DNA from: Euborellia annulipes
Lineage: Eukaryota; Arthropoda; Insecta; Dermaptera; Anisolabididae
Length of the DNA: 64,000 nt
Reading direction: 5' to 3'
Assembly: GCA_023213315.1 (NCBI GenBank)
Contig: JAKCPI010000825.1
Coordinates: 124,001-188,000 of the forward strand
Every line of letters starts with the position of its first letter. Within the stretch, counting starts at the first letter, position 1. A program made the translations under genes and the position numbers. Under the pieces are notes generated by a model. The model was not told the DNA's origin. It worked only from the letters and a program-made list of their open reading frames with translations, and did not search any database. This document shows, piece after piece, positions 1-10,681 of the stretch.

Positions 1-175
1 GAACACACACATACACACAGACAGACCATGTCGCGAAAACCACTTTTTTTGATTCATGGACCTCAAAAGGTGTATATCCATAAAAATCTCGAAATCGAAT
101 TTTTGACATGAATCCACTACTTTCTTTATATATGTATATTAACATATAAGTTGCATATAAGTAAGAGAAATAATA
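1..175 (+). mobile_element. Family A element, 3' part, cut by window edge
   Basis: This is the distal third of the ~680-bp family A repeat: the CA-rich tract, the GACAGACCATGTCGCGAAAA block, the segment matching ATCTCGACATCGAATTTTTG, and the terminal A/T hairpin ending in AAGTAAGAGAAA. It is diverged from the young copies at 26.7-30.2 kb. The rest would lie left of the window. No coding capacity; non-autonomous. Confidence 0.8.
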
Positions 176-177
176 TG

Positions 178-742
178 AAATAAAAAATAAATTTTAGAGA
201 GGGAGGTAGGAGGGGTAAGGTAAAAGAACTTTCTGAGGTCTAGAATTCCATTTTTCAATTATTTACATCCTAGAGAAGCGTCATTTTAAATTTGGGAAGA
301 GTTTTTATTTTTCATTTTAAAGATTTGATTAAAATAATTTTCGGCTTAAATAAGAATAAGGACTCCCATTAGATATATTTACAAATAACGGGTAGCGTAA
401 AAAGTCTTAAATGGGCTAATTTGCCGAAAAGACTGTCTGTATGTGTGTCTGAATTTGAGTGTGAATGGGAAAAAACTGTGAGTATTTAAAAAAAAAAAAA
501 ATAATAATAATATATTTTTCGTAAAGCGAGTTAGAACCTATTTTCAAATGCTTTCCTATGGGAGATTTGGGAACCTCTGATAAGGGGGTTCCCTACCCCT
601 AATTTGATATAATGATAACCTAAAACCACCCCCGGAAAATTCTCTACTCAGTAAAAAAAAACTCCATGAAAATCGGTCCAATAGTTTATGCGTTACAAAC
701 AGACAAGACAGACAAACATTATCTTTTATATAATAGTATAGA
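178..742 (-). mobile_element. Truncated Helitron copy (5' end at 742)
   Basis: Related to the complete Helitron at 34348-35499. On the minus strand it begins with TCTATACTATTATATAAAAG right after a host A (complement of base 743), the expected Helitron start. It shares the poly(GTCTGT)-like stretch, the AACGCATA block and one unit of the internal 117-bp repeat (around 215-290). The CTAG-bearing 3' end is missing, so the copy is truncated. A SINE fragment is inserted at about 344-512. Confidence 0.7.
344..512 (+). mobile_element. tRNA-derived SINE family B, body and tail fragment
   Basis: It starts inside the SINE body (CTTAAATAAGAATAAGGA), continues through AAAAGTCTTAAATGG, GCCGAAAAGACTGT and the GTGTGTGAGTGTGAATG tract, and ends in poly-A followed by AAT repeats. 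The tRNA-like head is absent, as in 5'-truncated retroposons. It interrupts the Helitron copy at 178-742: the sequence on both sides joins as in the intact Helitron. Confidence 0.7.
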
Positions 743-980
743 TATATATGTATAGAGAAAAGAAATCTAGATTATATTAATTGAAGAAGAGAAAAATATA
801 TAATTAAAATCTTTAAGCTAAGCACTTTTTGTGAAAATTATTCTCAAGAATTCCAATCATAATTACAATTTATTCAGATAGAAATTTTTGTTTCAATAAT
901 AATTAGTTAATCAACGAGTCTAATCAAGTTTATGCTTGCCAAGTTAATTATGGCAACAGTTGATGGCGCTGGTACCAAAT

Positions 981-1050
981 TGAGATTATAAAAGGGAGGC
1001 TGCTGGGGGGTAAACGCAATCAGGAATAACGGGGAGAACGAGAGAGTGAG
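981..1050 (+). promoter_or_regulatory. Possible TATA-type core promoter
   Basis: A TATAAAAGGG box (987-996) is followed about 32 bases later by AATCAGGAAT, a loose initiator, and then by an ATG at 1051 in reasonable context (GAGATGG). The patch is GC-richer than its surroundings and not part of any repeat seen here. The spacing is typical of metazoan TATA promoters, but TATA-like strings are frequent in AT-rich DNA, so this is only a candidate. Confidence 0.25.
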
Positions 1051-1146
1051 ATGGTTGCAACAAGAAGAAGAAGAGGGTGGAATGATGGAATCTCCCCTTC
1101 ATCTTCGCCCCTTCCCCTAATGCCAATTTACCCTGAATTGAGTTGA
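1051..1146 (+). CDS. Possible 31-codon ORF below the TATA-like box
   Basis: The frame runs ATG to TGA and encodes MVATRRRRGWNDG... with an Arg4 run followed by a Ser/Pro-rich stretch and LMPIYPELS at the end. No family is recognised and no splice donor is obvious inside it. Its only support is position, 64 bases below a TATAAAAG box in a unique GC-richer patch. It may be a chance ORF, a leader ORF or part of a first exon. Confidence 0.15.
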   Translation: MVATRRRRGWNDGISPSSSPLPLMPIYPELS

Positions 1147-1273
1147 AGTTTTATGGCGCACTCCATTTAGGAAGTATAGGCGATCTATTATCAAAACAGC
1201 CCCCGCCAATCCCGACTCGAGCAATTTTATACACCGAAATGAAAACATCCGGTCTTGACCCCAAATTCTATCG

Positions 1274-2344
1274 CAGGATTTTATATTATTTGAAAATTAT
1301 ATAAGGATAGTTATCTGAGGATAACTATAAGAATAATGTGAATATATTAATAATTAAATTTCAACAGGATTCTGGTTTGTTCCCTGGAAGGTAGGCCTCC
1401 AAAATGACGCTCATGCATTTTATCCAGAAAAAAATCTATTTATTTATTTCTAGGGGGGATTTCACAGCTAGTTATGCGTGGTGTATAGGTACTTAAGTAG
1501 ATGTGGTGAAATTAATTAAAAAAGTCTAAGGTTAACATTTTGGTTGCCGAACTTCCAGGAGATAAAAATAACGGATAAGTACTAATGGAATTTAATTTAA
1601 AATATGGATTATATAATTAATTTAAAAGAAAAATAATTATAACTGTACGTTGTTTTTATCTCCTGGAAGGTAGGCAACCAAAATGTCCAACTTAAATAGA
1701 CTTTCTAATTAATTTCACCACATCTACTTAAGTATATACCACGCATAACTAGCCCCTCTGGAAATAAATAAATGAATTTGTTTTATTTTTTTATTTTTAT
1801 TTTTTTCTGGGTAAAATGCTTGAGCGTCATTTGGGAGGCCTACCTTCTAGGGAGCAAAACAGAACTCTTAAAATTTAATAATATTCACACTAGGGCTGCG
1901 CAAAATAATCGATTAATCGATTTTTTTTTATTGAGCAATTAATCTAGTATTTTGGGAAAAATAAATTTGAAAAGATGGGGTGAGTCTCGTATACAAAAAA
2001 AAAGGTCAAATGGTTTTCACCAAAGGGAAATAATTTTGGTAAAAAAATTTCGTTTTACTAAAAAAAAAAAAGTCAAATTTTGCTAGAGAAAAAAAAGGTA
2101 TCGATTATTTTTTCTTCATAATCAATTTTTTTTTTCATAAATGATTATTACTTTATTTTCCCATAATCGATTATTTTTCGTCTGTACGGACCCAATATTC
2201 GATTAATCGAAATAATCGATTATTTTTCGTATTCGATAATCGATTATTTTTTTCCATAATCCACCTCTAATTCACACTATTCTTATAGTTATCCTCAGAT
2301 AACTAGTTATTGACATTTATATAATTTTTAAATATAAAATTCTG
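1274..2344. mobile_element. Large foldback element split by an hAT insertion
   Basis: The left arm (1274-1572) and right arm (1648-2344) are inverted copies. Matching landmarks are TTATCTGAGGATAACTATAA near 1310 and its complement near 2285, GGAAGGTAGGCCTCC near 1386 and its complement near 1845, and ATTAATTTCACCACATCTAC on the right against its complement on the left. The outer ends read CAG...CTG. Around 75 bases of AT-rich loop separate the arms. The right arm is interrupted at 1891-2269. No ORF; it is mobilised in trans, if at all. The outer 8 bases do not form a clear duplication. Confidence 0.75.
1891..2269 (+). mobile_element. hAT-type short element with 8-bp target duplication
   Basis: The element starts TAGGGCTGCGCAAAATAATC and ends CCATAATCCACCTCTA, giving short imperfect terminal inverted repeats (TAGRG-TG). 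It is flanked on both sides by ATTCACAC (1883-1890 and 2270-2277), the 8-bp duplication characteristic of hAT insertions. The interior is built of ATCGATTA palindromes and has no transposase. It sits inside the right arm of the 1274-2344 foldback, so it is younger. A second copy lies at 5964-6227. Confidence 0.9.
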
Positions 2345-2364
2345 TTTTCTCCCATATTTTATTT

Positions 2365-2605
2365 TTAAGCTTATTTTCATGCCTCAGTGCAGTATCTAAC
2401 TTAAATATAAAATTTTATCCACGTGGCTCATTTCCTTATTGCTTATTTTGAACACACACTCACACACACACGACAGACAGACCATTTTGCGGGACCAACA
2501 TTTTTGGACTCAAGGGGTATTTCCTTCAAAACCTCGACAACGAATTTTTGTCATGAACGCAATACTTTCTATATTTTAACAAGAGAATGTAATAATTAAT
2601 TTGTC
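2365..2605 (+). mobile_element. Family A element, 3' half, diverged
   Basis: The copy begins at AAGCTTATTTTCATGCCTCAG, the middle of family A, and runs through the CA tract, GACAGACAGACCATTTTGCG and ACGAATTTTTGTCATGAACG to the decayed terminal hairpin (CAAGAGAATGTAA). It is an old 5'-truncated copy. Confidence 0.75.
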
Positions 2606-2629
2606 TTAAAAAAAAAATTGGCGTATAAT

Positions 2630-2880
2630 TGTGTCAAATGTCTTTAGGATGGTTATTTTATTATGATGATCGGGGAGGTCGCCATTTTATCCCCTCGCCG
2701 CAGCCACCCCATTAAAGTCGATACGCTATTAATCCTCTCTGATATCCCCGGCCATTAAAGGCTGCCAGGCCCCTCAGACTCAGGAATCCGAGCATGCGCA
2801 TTAATAAATGTGATTATCAAAAAGTCCCCCATTGAAAAGATATTTTGAGGTCCCCGGATTTTATAGGTAAGAGAATGTAA
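2630..2880. other. Unique GC-richer block with homeodomain-type sites
   Basis: This block matches none of the repeats here. It holds CCATTAAAGTC, CTATTAATCC and GGCCATTAAAGG, all TAAT-core homeodomain-like sites, and GTGATTATC. All frames carry stops, so it is unlikely to be an exon. It could be a conserved enhancer; nothing in one sequence proves that. Confidence 0.3.
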
Positions 2881-4075
2881 AATATTGAGGTTTTGTTACA
2901 ATCTACCAATTAATATTAATAGATAGAAGCAAGCAAAATTTTCTTTGTATATTTTTTCAAAAAGAGGTGTTATAAAGTGTTATTGTTTCCTGTAATAATA
3001 ATAGTAATTTCAACTACGAAACGAAAGAAGGTGTGATTTAAATTTTGTTGAAATGCTTTAACTAATTAACATCATATAAATCATACACTATAATTTAATA
3101 ATCTTAAATTTGTCTAATGAATATTTAATATTGATTCAATGTAAATATGATGATTTATGAAAGGAGTGTAAATAAAAATTTCGGCTCAAAACATCTGTCA
3201 GCGTGGGAAATTATGGAGGAGAAGAGGAATGAAGCTTCCAACTCAAGTACGAAGGAAGCCATGCACTTTGTCTATTATGCAAAGTGCATTCGCATGCACG
3301 TTTATGCAATGTTACACTGTCACGAGTTATGATTAAACACTATTATTCGAATAAATCAAATAAGGGCTTCTCGTTCAAGCATAGATGATTCAATGGCGGA
3401 GGTTTTTTTTTTTCGTTAACTTTTTAATTCACTATTAATTATACATAATTACTAATTAGTTAGTTAGTAAGCTGTTTTTTTGTTCAAAAGATAAATCTTG
3501 AATGATAATTTCAACTTGGATCTTCATTTAAATCAATTGGCATCTCGCTGTATGATAATTAGTTGGGGTATTGTGTTGATGTTGTTCTTGTCTCAAGTAT
3601 GAATATTTAATGAAGGCTCAGACAAAATACCTTCAAACAAGGTTGAGAAATTCAATGCCTTGGTTTTGTTATTTATAGGTAACTTTTTTATATTTAAATA
3701 ATTATAATAAATTTGATGTAAAAAGTTTAGGATTTCTATGATCATTAAAAAATTTTAATTAAAACTAAATGAATGGGATTTTAGTAAGTTATTTTAAAAA
3801 TCTTTATATACCCTAATAAGGTTAACCGCAAATTGAGACGCTTGTGTCAAATTGCAAAAAAAATTTTAATTGGAATAATTGCAACATAAGAAAAATTTAG
3901 TCCCATAGAGATTTAACATTGGCTCTATGGTTGGGAGAGCTGGAAAGTGAATTCGAAAAAAACTGAATTACATCAGCAAAGTGTAAGTACTTGATACAAT
4001 TTTCACAAAAATATTACTAATATATTTTTTAAAAGGGCATCTAAATAGCAATTGATTTATTTGAATTTTAATCTA
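2881..4075. other. Unique AT-rich intergenic or intronic DNA
   Basis: No gene is seen. The 61-codon frame at 3147-3332 has no recognisable motif. At 3260-3310 there is a small inverted repeat (GCACTTTG with CAAAGTGC) next to GCATGCACGTTTATGCAATG, an octamer/POU-like cluster. The end (about 3950-4075) contains decayed internal family A sequence. Confidence 0.4.
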
Positions 4076-4077
4076 AA

Positions 4078-4600
4078 AATCTGATGTAACTGGTTGCACA
4101 GCATCACACCTTTCTCTTACATTCGGTAATCGAAAATTGTGTTCTGTGCTTGTCACACCAGATTTGTTTGTGTCGAGATATATTTAGTATCCACAGATAT
4201 ATTAAAATTCAAGATGTATAAACATAGGAAAATATTTATAATTTGTTACCATGGCAACCATTTCTACTATCTTTCCTATGAAGTACAAGAGTAAAGTAGT
4301 CTTCCAAAGATTTCAAGGACAAAATGAGAATATACATTTTAAAGAGCATCTAAAAAAAAAAAAAATGATTTATGAATTTTAAACAAAATCGTTGGAGCTA
4401 ATTTTGAAAAAATGGAGAAAAACTGAAAAAGTACATCAGGAAAGTACTAGTATTTTTTGGCCGATTTTGATAAAAAGCTTAATTTCACGCCTCAGTTGGG
4501 GCACTTACCGTAAATATAAAATTTCAATCTCCTAGCTCAAGACCTTCATGCTTTAAATTAAACCCAGATAGACGCACAGACAGACAAACAGACCATGTTG
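4078..4600 (+). mobile_element. Family A element lacking its 3' end
   Basis: It starts in the 5' hairpin (TCGGTAATCGAAAATTGTG and CTTGTCACACCAGATT) and runs through TACCATGGCAACCATTTCT, AAGTACTAGTA and the AACAGACCATGTTG block, where it stops. At the break it meets a second family A fragment in the opposite direction (4600-4925), so the pair forms a composite inverted structure. Confidence 0.8.
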
Positions 4601-4925
4601 TGTACTTTGCTGATGTACTTTTTCTCAAAATTCGCTCCAACGATTTTGATTAAAATTCAAAATAGCACTATTTTTTATATGTTCTTTAAAATGTATATTC
4701 TCATTTTGTTCTCAAAATTGTTTGAAGCACACTACTCTGGCACTTCATGGGAAGGATAGGAGAAATGGTTGCCATTGTAACAAAATATAAATATTTTCAA
4801 TTTTACATTTTGAATTTTAATACATCGGCGGAACCTATATATACAGTATGTCGACACAAAAGATCTGGTGTGAAAGGCACAGCACACAACTTTCTTTTAC
4901 CTTCGGTAATTGAAAGTTGTGCAAC
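4600..4925 (-). mobile_element. Family A element, 5' half, minus strand
   Basis: Read on the minus strand this is the hairpin end (GATCTGGTGTGAAAGGCACA with CTTTCTTTTACCTTCGGTAA), the ATGTATT/ATATATT segment, and the block ending near the GTACATCAG sequence at 4600. The 83-codon frame over it is read-through of the repeat. Confidence 0.75.
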
Positions 4926-4989
4926 CATCCCCAGATTTTTTAGAATAGTGGACAAAGTTGTTTGCTCGGTTCAGTCCGACCATGTATTT

Positions 4990-5955
4990 TTGTATTAAAT
5001 GATAACCACACTTTCCAATGGTGACCTCAAACATTTGGCAGGCTTTATATCAAGTCCATTGAATGTTTTTAATTAAACGTTTAGAATGTGTGAATACGAA
5101 GATGCTTATTATCATAAATGACAACTAAAAAGAACATAAATTAAAAAAAAAAAACATCCGCTAATTATGAAATTTTTTCAAGTGCCATGTAAAAATAAAT
5201 ATTTTATTTATTACTTAGAAAAAATTTGACAGATTAAAAAATGAAGGACGATTAATTGTTTTTTTCTTTTGTTTGTTAAGTCAAAGGTCAGCCGAGTGTA
5301 ATAAGAGATGTGTTAAGATATTAGATAAAGATACAGATTTCCTCTTTTTTTATATCTCCTTAATGGCCATTCGAATAGTACAATGCCCACCAATAAAGAT
5401 ATCATTACTATTTTTTGGTAGAAGTTGAGAATGTTTCTATTAAAGTCTGACCTCAACCTTTTCCAAATTGGAAAGACTTGAAAGGGCCACTCCTCTTTTT
5501 TGATGGATATATAAATAAAATTTCATTTTCGGGGTAGGAGGCGGCGGAGGAGGTGACCTCTGGCGTTGGGGTGACATGGAATTTTGTGGAATGTGAAGCC
5601 GGGGGGACCCCTGTTGGGGTCAATTTACAACTAATGTGGCGAAAACAAGTCAGACCCAAATGGGCCATGTGTTAAACATTAGTTAAATTCATATACATGG
5701 ATGGTATAGTTTTTCAATTTCGTTTTTTTTTTAAGTTAATATTCTTGAAAAAATAATGATTATATATGATAGAAATAAGGATAAGTGTGAATCATTCATT
5801 TTTTGTCTAAATATATAGACCAAGTAAAAGCAATATTTGCATGAAATGAATGAAGCTAAACACCACATTGCCGGCTGCTACTCTTAAAAACTTTTTTTTA
5901 TTTATTTATTTTAGTCATTTAGTCTCAGGATACTAAAAGCAAAGGTGGCAAAAGC
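4990..5955. other. Unique DNA with a GC-rich patch at 5530-5670
   Basis: No gene is recognised. The patch at 5530-5670 is GC-rich, includes GGGGACCCCTGTTGGGGTC (an imperfect palindrome) and matches no repeat here. The minus-strand 71-codon frame across it has no motif. An octamer-like TATTTGCATGAAATG lies near 5835. Confidence 0.35.
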
Positions 5956-5963
5956 CTTATGAC

Positions 5964-6227
5964 TAGGGGTGTTGGATTATTCAGATTAATCGATTATTGG
6001 ATCAGGACAGACGAAAAAATAATCGATTATGAAAAAAAAATAATACCATTTTGTAAAATTACCATTTTTTCGCTCAAGCGAAAATTTTTATTCCTCTCGA
6101 GAAAATCTTTTTTTGTTTTTTGTATACGGGTCTTATCCCAATTTTTCAAAAGCATATTTCCCGAAAATAATCGATTAATCGATTTTTTTTAAAATAATTG
6201 AATAATCGATTATTTTGCACAGCCCTA
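5964..6227 (-). mobile_element. hAT-type short element, second copy
   Basis: Same family as 1891-2269, in the opposite direction: TAGGGGTGTTGGATTATTC at the left and TTTTGCACAGCCCTA at the right, with an interior rich in ATCGATTA. It is flanked by CTTATGAC (5956-5963) and CTTATGAT (6228-6235), an 8-bp duplication with one change. The 77-codon frame here is a chance frame inside the element. Confidence 0.85.
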
Positions 6228-6309
6228 CTTATGATTTTGGATATAATAAAGTCAGCATTTGTAGAAGATTAAATGTCAATAACAATAATCTTAAGCCAAA
6301 AAACGCGGG

Positions 6310-6396
6310 TTTCATCCCAGGCAGTTCGATAAATATTTATTTATTTATTGGATACCAAATGATATAAATATGCCTGGAGACCCACATGTATCCTAT
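6310..6396 (+). mobile_element. SINE family B fragment
   Basis: The fragment covers the joint between tRNA-like head and body: CCCAGGCAGTTCGAT, then TTGGATACCAAATG, ATATGCCTGGAGACCC. It is diverged and truncated at both ends. Confidence 0.6.
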
Positions 6397-6639
6397 ATCA
6401 AAAAAAGTTTCTGAATATGTGTTAAGGCCGAAACAGATAATCACTGTAAAACGCAACAATAACAAAAAAAATTTAGCCCCATATAAAATAATTTTTTTTT
6501 TTTTTTTTTGTTCTTGCGCAAAAATCATTTGCGAAGTGCAGAAAATATTTTATAAATTAGATTAGATAAATATAATTACACAGTCTAAATAAAGATAATG
6601 AAGAATATGGCTGTTTAACTTAATTTGGATAGTGGATGG

Positions 6640-6957
6640 CAGTCAGGAGAAACAAAATAAGATAAAAATAAAATCAATTTCTATCAGATTTTTTTATAAA
6701 ATTGTTGACGTTTCGAACGCCAGACGCTTCCTTCCTCGTAAAACAAATAGAGATGGACGAATTTTTAACGAAAATTGAAATCGTGCATGGAATAATACAA
6801 TTTCAACAATAGAAAAACTGAATGTATCAGGTAAAACTGTTGAAACGATTGATTGTCCAGAGGAAGGACCCCACTGGCGTCTGAAACATCGACAATCAAA
6901 TAAAAAAATCTGATAAAAATTGATTTTATTTTTATCTGATTTCATTTCCCTGGCTGT
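6640..6957. mobile_element. Foldback element with hammerhead-like motif in each arm
   Basis: The arms begin CAGTCAGGAGAAAC (left) and end TTCCCTGGCTG (right). They share an AT-rich stretch (ATAAAAATAAAATCAATTT and its complement) and then a GAAACGTC-type motif pointing outwards in each arm: minus strand near 6705, plus strand at 6849-6899. The CAGCCAGGAGA-like ends recur in the elements at 14916 and 26092, so these belong to one group. The 110-codon minus-strand frame is read-through. Confidence 0.7.
6849..6899 (+). ncRNA. Hammerhead-ribozyme-like motif (degenerate core)
   Basis: The order is stem I strand TTGATTGTC (6849-6857), core CAGAGGA where the consensus is CTGANGA, a stem II hairpin (AGGAC paired with GTCT with one bulge), GAAA (6883-6886), CATC at the cleavage site, and stem I strand GACAATCAA (6891-6899). 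The two stem I strands pair perfectly over 9 bp. The core U4 is replaced by A, which should destroy activity, so this looks like a fossil. Hammerheads are known from Penelope-like retroelements and from nonautonomous retrozymes. Confidence 0.5.
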
Positions 6958-6959
6958 AA

Positions 6960-8145
6960 AATAAAAAAAATAAAATTTCGATTCAAATAAATGAAAAGAG
7001 AAAAGGCGCTTAAGCAATCCATACAAGGAGTGGATACGTTATTTTACGAAAAAAAAAGATAATCAGAAAATTTATGACTTATTTTCGTTATATTATTTAG
7101 TATTTTCGGGACTGATCTTATTTTATGAAGATTTTAATAAACCATTATTATTGAATAAGGAGAGATGACCTAAACAGCCTCTTATGTGATCCTAATATAA
7201 GTCACATTTTACGATAAATAAAGCTGAGATTATCTTGGAAATAAATTTTGATTTGATTTATTTATTAAGAAAAAAAAAATCCATTTTCTATATCATCTTA
7301 ATATTCAGAAAAAATTTAAAATAATAAATGAGAGAGAAATTTCAATAGATTACTCTAAAGTACCGCCTACGTTGTCGTCAAAAATGAAGAAATAATGGCT
7401 TCGATTCAAATAATATAATAGAAATATATTACAGTATGAAAATGGCCCATAAATAATTCGCTGCCGAAATGATGAATGATCATAGGCAACTTAAGGATAC
7501 AAAACTGAACTCAATGTTGATTTGACGTTCAATTTAAATCATTTAAATGCAAATAGATAAGCGAGAGATATAAATCGGGATAAAGAGAGAGGGAAAACAC
7601 TTTGCAGCTTGGTAATATTTCTTAGAGCCTCTTCAGTGGCTTTTTTTGACGGATTTTATGACACACACACACACGCAGAGAGTTATCTTGTTTTTTTTTT
7701 CAATCCAGGTGGATGCAAACCTTCAATTTGACAAGAGAGCATGTAATAATATTAGCTCAACAAGTTCATAATTAAACGAGAATCCGGTTGATTTGACAGC
7801 ACCAGCAAAAATGAATAGACAACGATCTATAAAATTCGCGCATGTGCCAAATGATCGAGATGAGATAAGAGAGTTTTTAGATGAGATCTGAGACCAGTTG
7901 TTTATTAATAAGGACAAGAACAGTTGAGGTTTATTAACTTAGATTAAAGATATTAAAAAACATAAGAGCAAATTATTGGCTACGATTGTGAGCCTTCGTT
8001 TCAGTAACTACAAATATTTCAAACTAATCCAACCCACGGCACTTCTATGATGCCGTCTTTCGTAATATTATTACGAATTATATTATATTTTTTATTCAAT
8101 TTTGAATTTGGGTTAGTGGTTCACTTCCCGCTGCAATCAAGAAGA
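6960..8145. other. Unique AT-rich DNA, no gene seen
   Basis: AT-rich sequence with homopolymer runs and a short CA tract at 7660-7675. The 64-codon minus-strand frame at 7723-7917 shows no motif or splice context. No dispersed repeat is recognised. Confidence 0.4.
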
Positions 8146-8147
8146 AT

Positions 8148-8256
8148 TTATTTCAATTGATTTAGCCACCAATCAATTGAATTAACCAATTAAGGAAAAT
8201 AAATAGGGATGGGGTCTAAATGGCGTTAGATGCCGAAAAATAGCTTAAAAAAATAT
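8148..8256 (+). mobile_element. SINE family C, body fragment
   Basis: It contains the family C body: TTAGCCACCAATCAATTGAA, AAATAGGGATGGGGTCTAAA, TGGCGTTAGATGCCGAAAAA. The tRNA-like head is missing on this strand. A separate head in the reverse direction follows at 8290-8356. Confidence 0.7.
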
Positions 8257-8289
8257 CTTTCGATAATATTCGCATATGGTTTGTTCGCA

Positions 8290-8356
8290 AATAAATTTAA
8301 AACCCGCGACGTTCGGGATAGAAGGTAGGCACGCTACCAACTACACCAAGCCCGAG
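8290..8356 (-). mobile_element. tRNA-like SINE head, minus strand
   Basis: Read on the minus strand: CCTCGGGCTTGGTGTAGTTG, GTAGCGTGCCTACC (A-box region), and ACGTCGCGGGTTT, the start of a B box. It cannot act as a tRNA: no closing acceptor stem is present. It is the 5' end of a family B or C SINE. Confidence 0.65.
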
Positions 8357-8884
8357 GGCAGCTTGAACCATTTTGGAAAATTAGGCAAGTAAAACGCAAA
8401 TATCACACAAAAAGAAGTAGCTAATGATAACTACTTCTGAAATATTTGTAAGATGATGGGAAGTATGGAGAAAGCAAGCGGACAATCGAGCTCCATCAGA
8501 CGTCCTTTTATTGTATTTGGTAAATATTTCAAAGTACGTGCCTCATCATTAGTGCCGTGAAGATGATAAAGGTGGGCTTTGACAAAAAATTTAAAAAAAT
8601 GTAAATTTAATTTTTGAACAAACCATCCTCTTGGTACTGAAGAAGTGGCACGTTAAGTTTTTCCTTGGAAATACTGTGGAATTCCGATATTTCGTATCCC
8701 AATAATTCAGATTTCCTAATTCATACAAACTTGCATGTTCCCAGAGAAAATTTTTAAAATTTTCTACTCCCGACCACGTCCGTCCCGTGACTATGCGAAT
8801 TATTGGAATTTTTATTTAAATTGTGGTACCCATAGATCTGCTGCTTTTATTTTATTTCTAGAAACATTGAATAATATTTATTGC

Positions 8885-9140
8885 CCACGGGATTGGTGTA
8901 GGGGCTAGCGTGCTAACCTCATATACCAAAAGTCCCTGGTTCGGACCCCAGGCAGTGTGATGATTTTATTTAACTCATTTGGATACCAAATGGCTTAAAT
9001 AAGAATGCCTGGACCCCTACTTATGCATATTAATCAATAACGGATATCGTCAAAGTCTTATATGGCCTGAGTTGCCGAAAAGACTGGGTGAATGTGGGTG
9101 TGAGTGTGAGTGAGAAAAAGCGTGTTTTTTTTTTAAATAA
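8885..9140 (+). mobile_element. tRNA-derived SINE family B, near full length
   Basis: The head holds an A-box-like TGGTGTAGGGGCTAGCGTG and a B-box GGTTCGGACCC, followed by GGCAGTGTGATGATTTTATT, the TTTGGATACCAAATGGCTTA inverted repeat, TTGCCGAAAAGACTGGG, a (GTGTGA)n-like tract and an A/T tail. Pol III-transcribed, LINE-mobilised element by analogy with known tRNA SINEs. Confidence 0.85.
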
Positions 9141-10475
9141 TATTTATTAATATTGTTCGAAATCTATATTATATAATATTTTTACTTTCTCTTACCCTAT
9201 ATAGAAAATATATTTAGAGAGAAAGTAATGCGATCATGTCATGGTGTAGCAAGCATAGGGTAGAACTTCCTCTTACAGAAGGGTAAGAAGGGTATTTTTA
9301 TTTTCTTATTTATTTATTAATTATATGGGGCCCGCAATTGGGGTTTGTCAAATTAACTTGGTCACGCCTGATCTAAGTGTATATTTTTTGTTTGAGAAAT
9401 TTATTTTTGTTATAATTTTTGATTAACAACTAAGCCCTGTTAATATAATAATTTTCTCCTAAATATGGAAAATACTGTAGATAAGATAAAAAATAAATAT
9501 TTTTTCAATGAAACAAAAAATAATTATTTTGAATTTTTTTTTTTTGCTTTTAATATAATAATTAACTGTCTAAAACTTAATATAGTCATCAACTCGCGAT
9601 GATGAATATATTTCATTGAAACTCATTAATCATAATAAATAAAGAACAAAAAAAAAATAAATAAATATTTTTTATCTAGACGATTAATTAAAAATAAAAA
9701 GTAAATAGTATGAAATTATTATGAAATATCGTTTGTTTGTTTTTTTATCGAAATAGAAAAAAAAAAAAACTATTTATATAAGGTTTATTTAATTGACTTT
9801 CGCTTTCAATATTGAGTCCTAATTAAGTTATCTGATCCTTGAGATTAGAATTGAAACATATCCCAAGACAGCTTATTCTATAATAGGAAGGTTCTTAAAC
9901 CAGTATAAAACCCGATGAAATGTTAAATGTCAAATCGCTTAATGTGTAAGCTATATTATAACATATACACATTTAGAGTTATAGATATCTTAACATCATC
10001 TCTTAATATTCGAATAATTGATCATCCATTATACCTTTTTTTTTCTATTATTATATAATGAATATTTCTAAAAAGATTCGGTAAAAATTATTACCTTAAT
10101 ATACTAGCTATGTTTACTAGGTAGTTAGATATCAAAAGTAAAATAAAAAAAAAACTCGCCTTAAAGGGCCGCAACCAAAACAACACATGCACGTTGTGTT
10201 ATAGATCAGTTAACTTTCCAGGTGAGATTTTAAAAATGTTTTTATTGAAAGCTCTAAATAAATATGAAATTTGTTGCGATAGGCTCTGAAGATGAGTGCG
10301 ACAATCGCTCGAAACGTCGACTAAGAAATCTCTGTTCCCTGGAGTGCTCCCGAATATATTCTGATTAAATTTCTCAGATGTGGAAATGGCTCTAATTGAC
10401 GATACAATTAATTAATGGCAGCCAGGAAGAAGTAGCCTCTACAACAATGAAACTCCGAAATTTATTTAACCATCA
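9141..10475. other. Unique AT-rich DNA with one degenerate GAAACGTCG motif
   Basis: No gene is seen. At 10283-10325 lies CTGAAGATGAGTGCGACAAT followed by CGCTCGAAACGTCGAC, similar to the motif in the foldbacks but with little stem I pairing. Downstream, AGCCAGGAAGAAG near 10421 resembles the foldback end sequence, so this may be a decayed single-ended copy. Confidence 0.4.
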
Positions 10476-10479
10476 TCAG

Positions 10480-10681
10480 GTATTAGTCATATGCTTATTT
10501 TCACAAGTTCGGGGGATGCCCAACTTAAATATAAAATTTTAATTTCCTAGTTCATTTTCTACATGCTTAAAAATGTCCTCACAAACACATATCCATCAAA
10601 ATCTCGACATCGAATTTTTGACATGATAGCAATACTTTCTTTCTATATATATTTCATATATAGGGTAAGAGAAAGTAAAAA
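10480..10681 (+). mobile_element. Family A element, 3' half
   Basis: From CACAAGTTCGGGGGATGCCC through TATCCATCAAAATCTCGACA to the terminal hairpin (CTTTCTTTCTATATATATTT, then AGGGTAAGAGAAAGTAAAA). It abuts the full copy at 10678 directly, with only the shared A run between. Confidence 0.8.

Noticed and set aside
5959..6192. 77-codon plus-strand ORF
   Set aside because: It starts 5 bases before an hAT-type short element and lies inside it; composition reflects ATCGATTA repeats.
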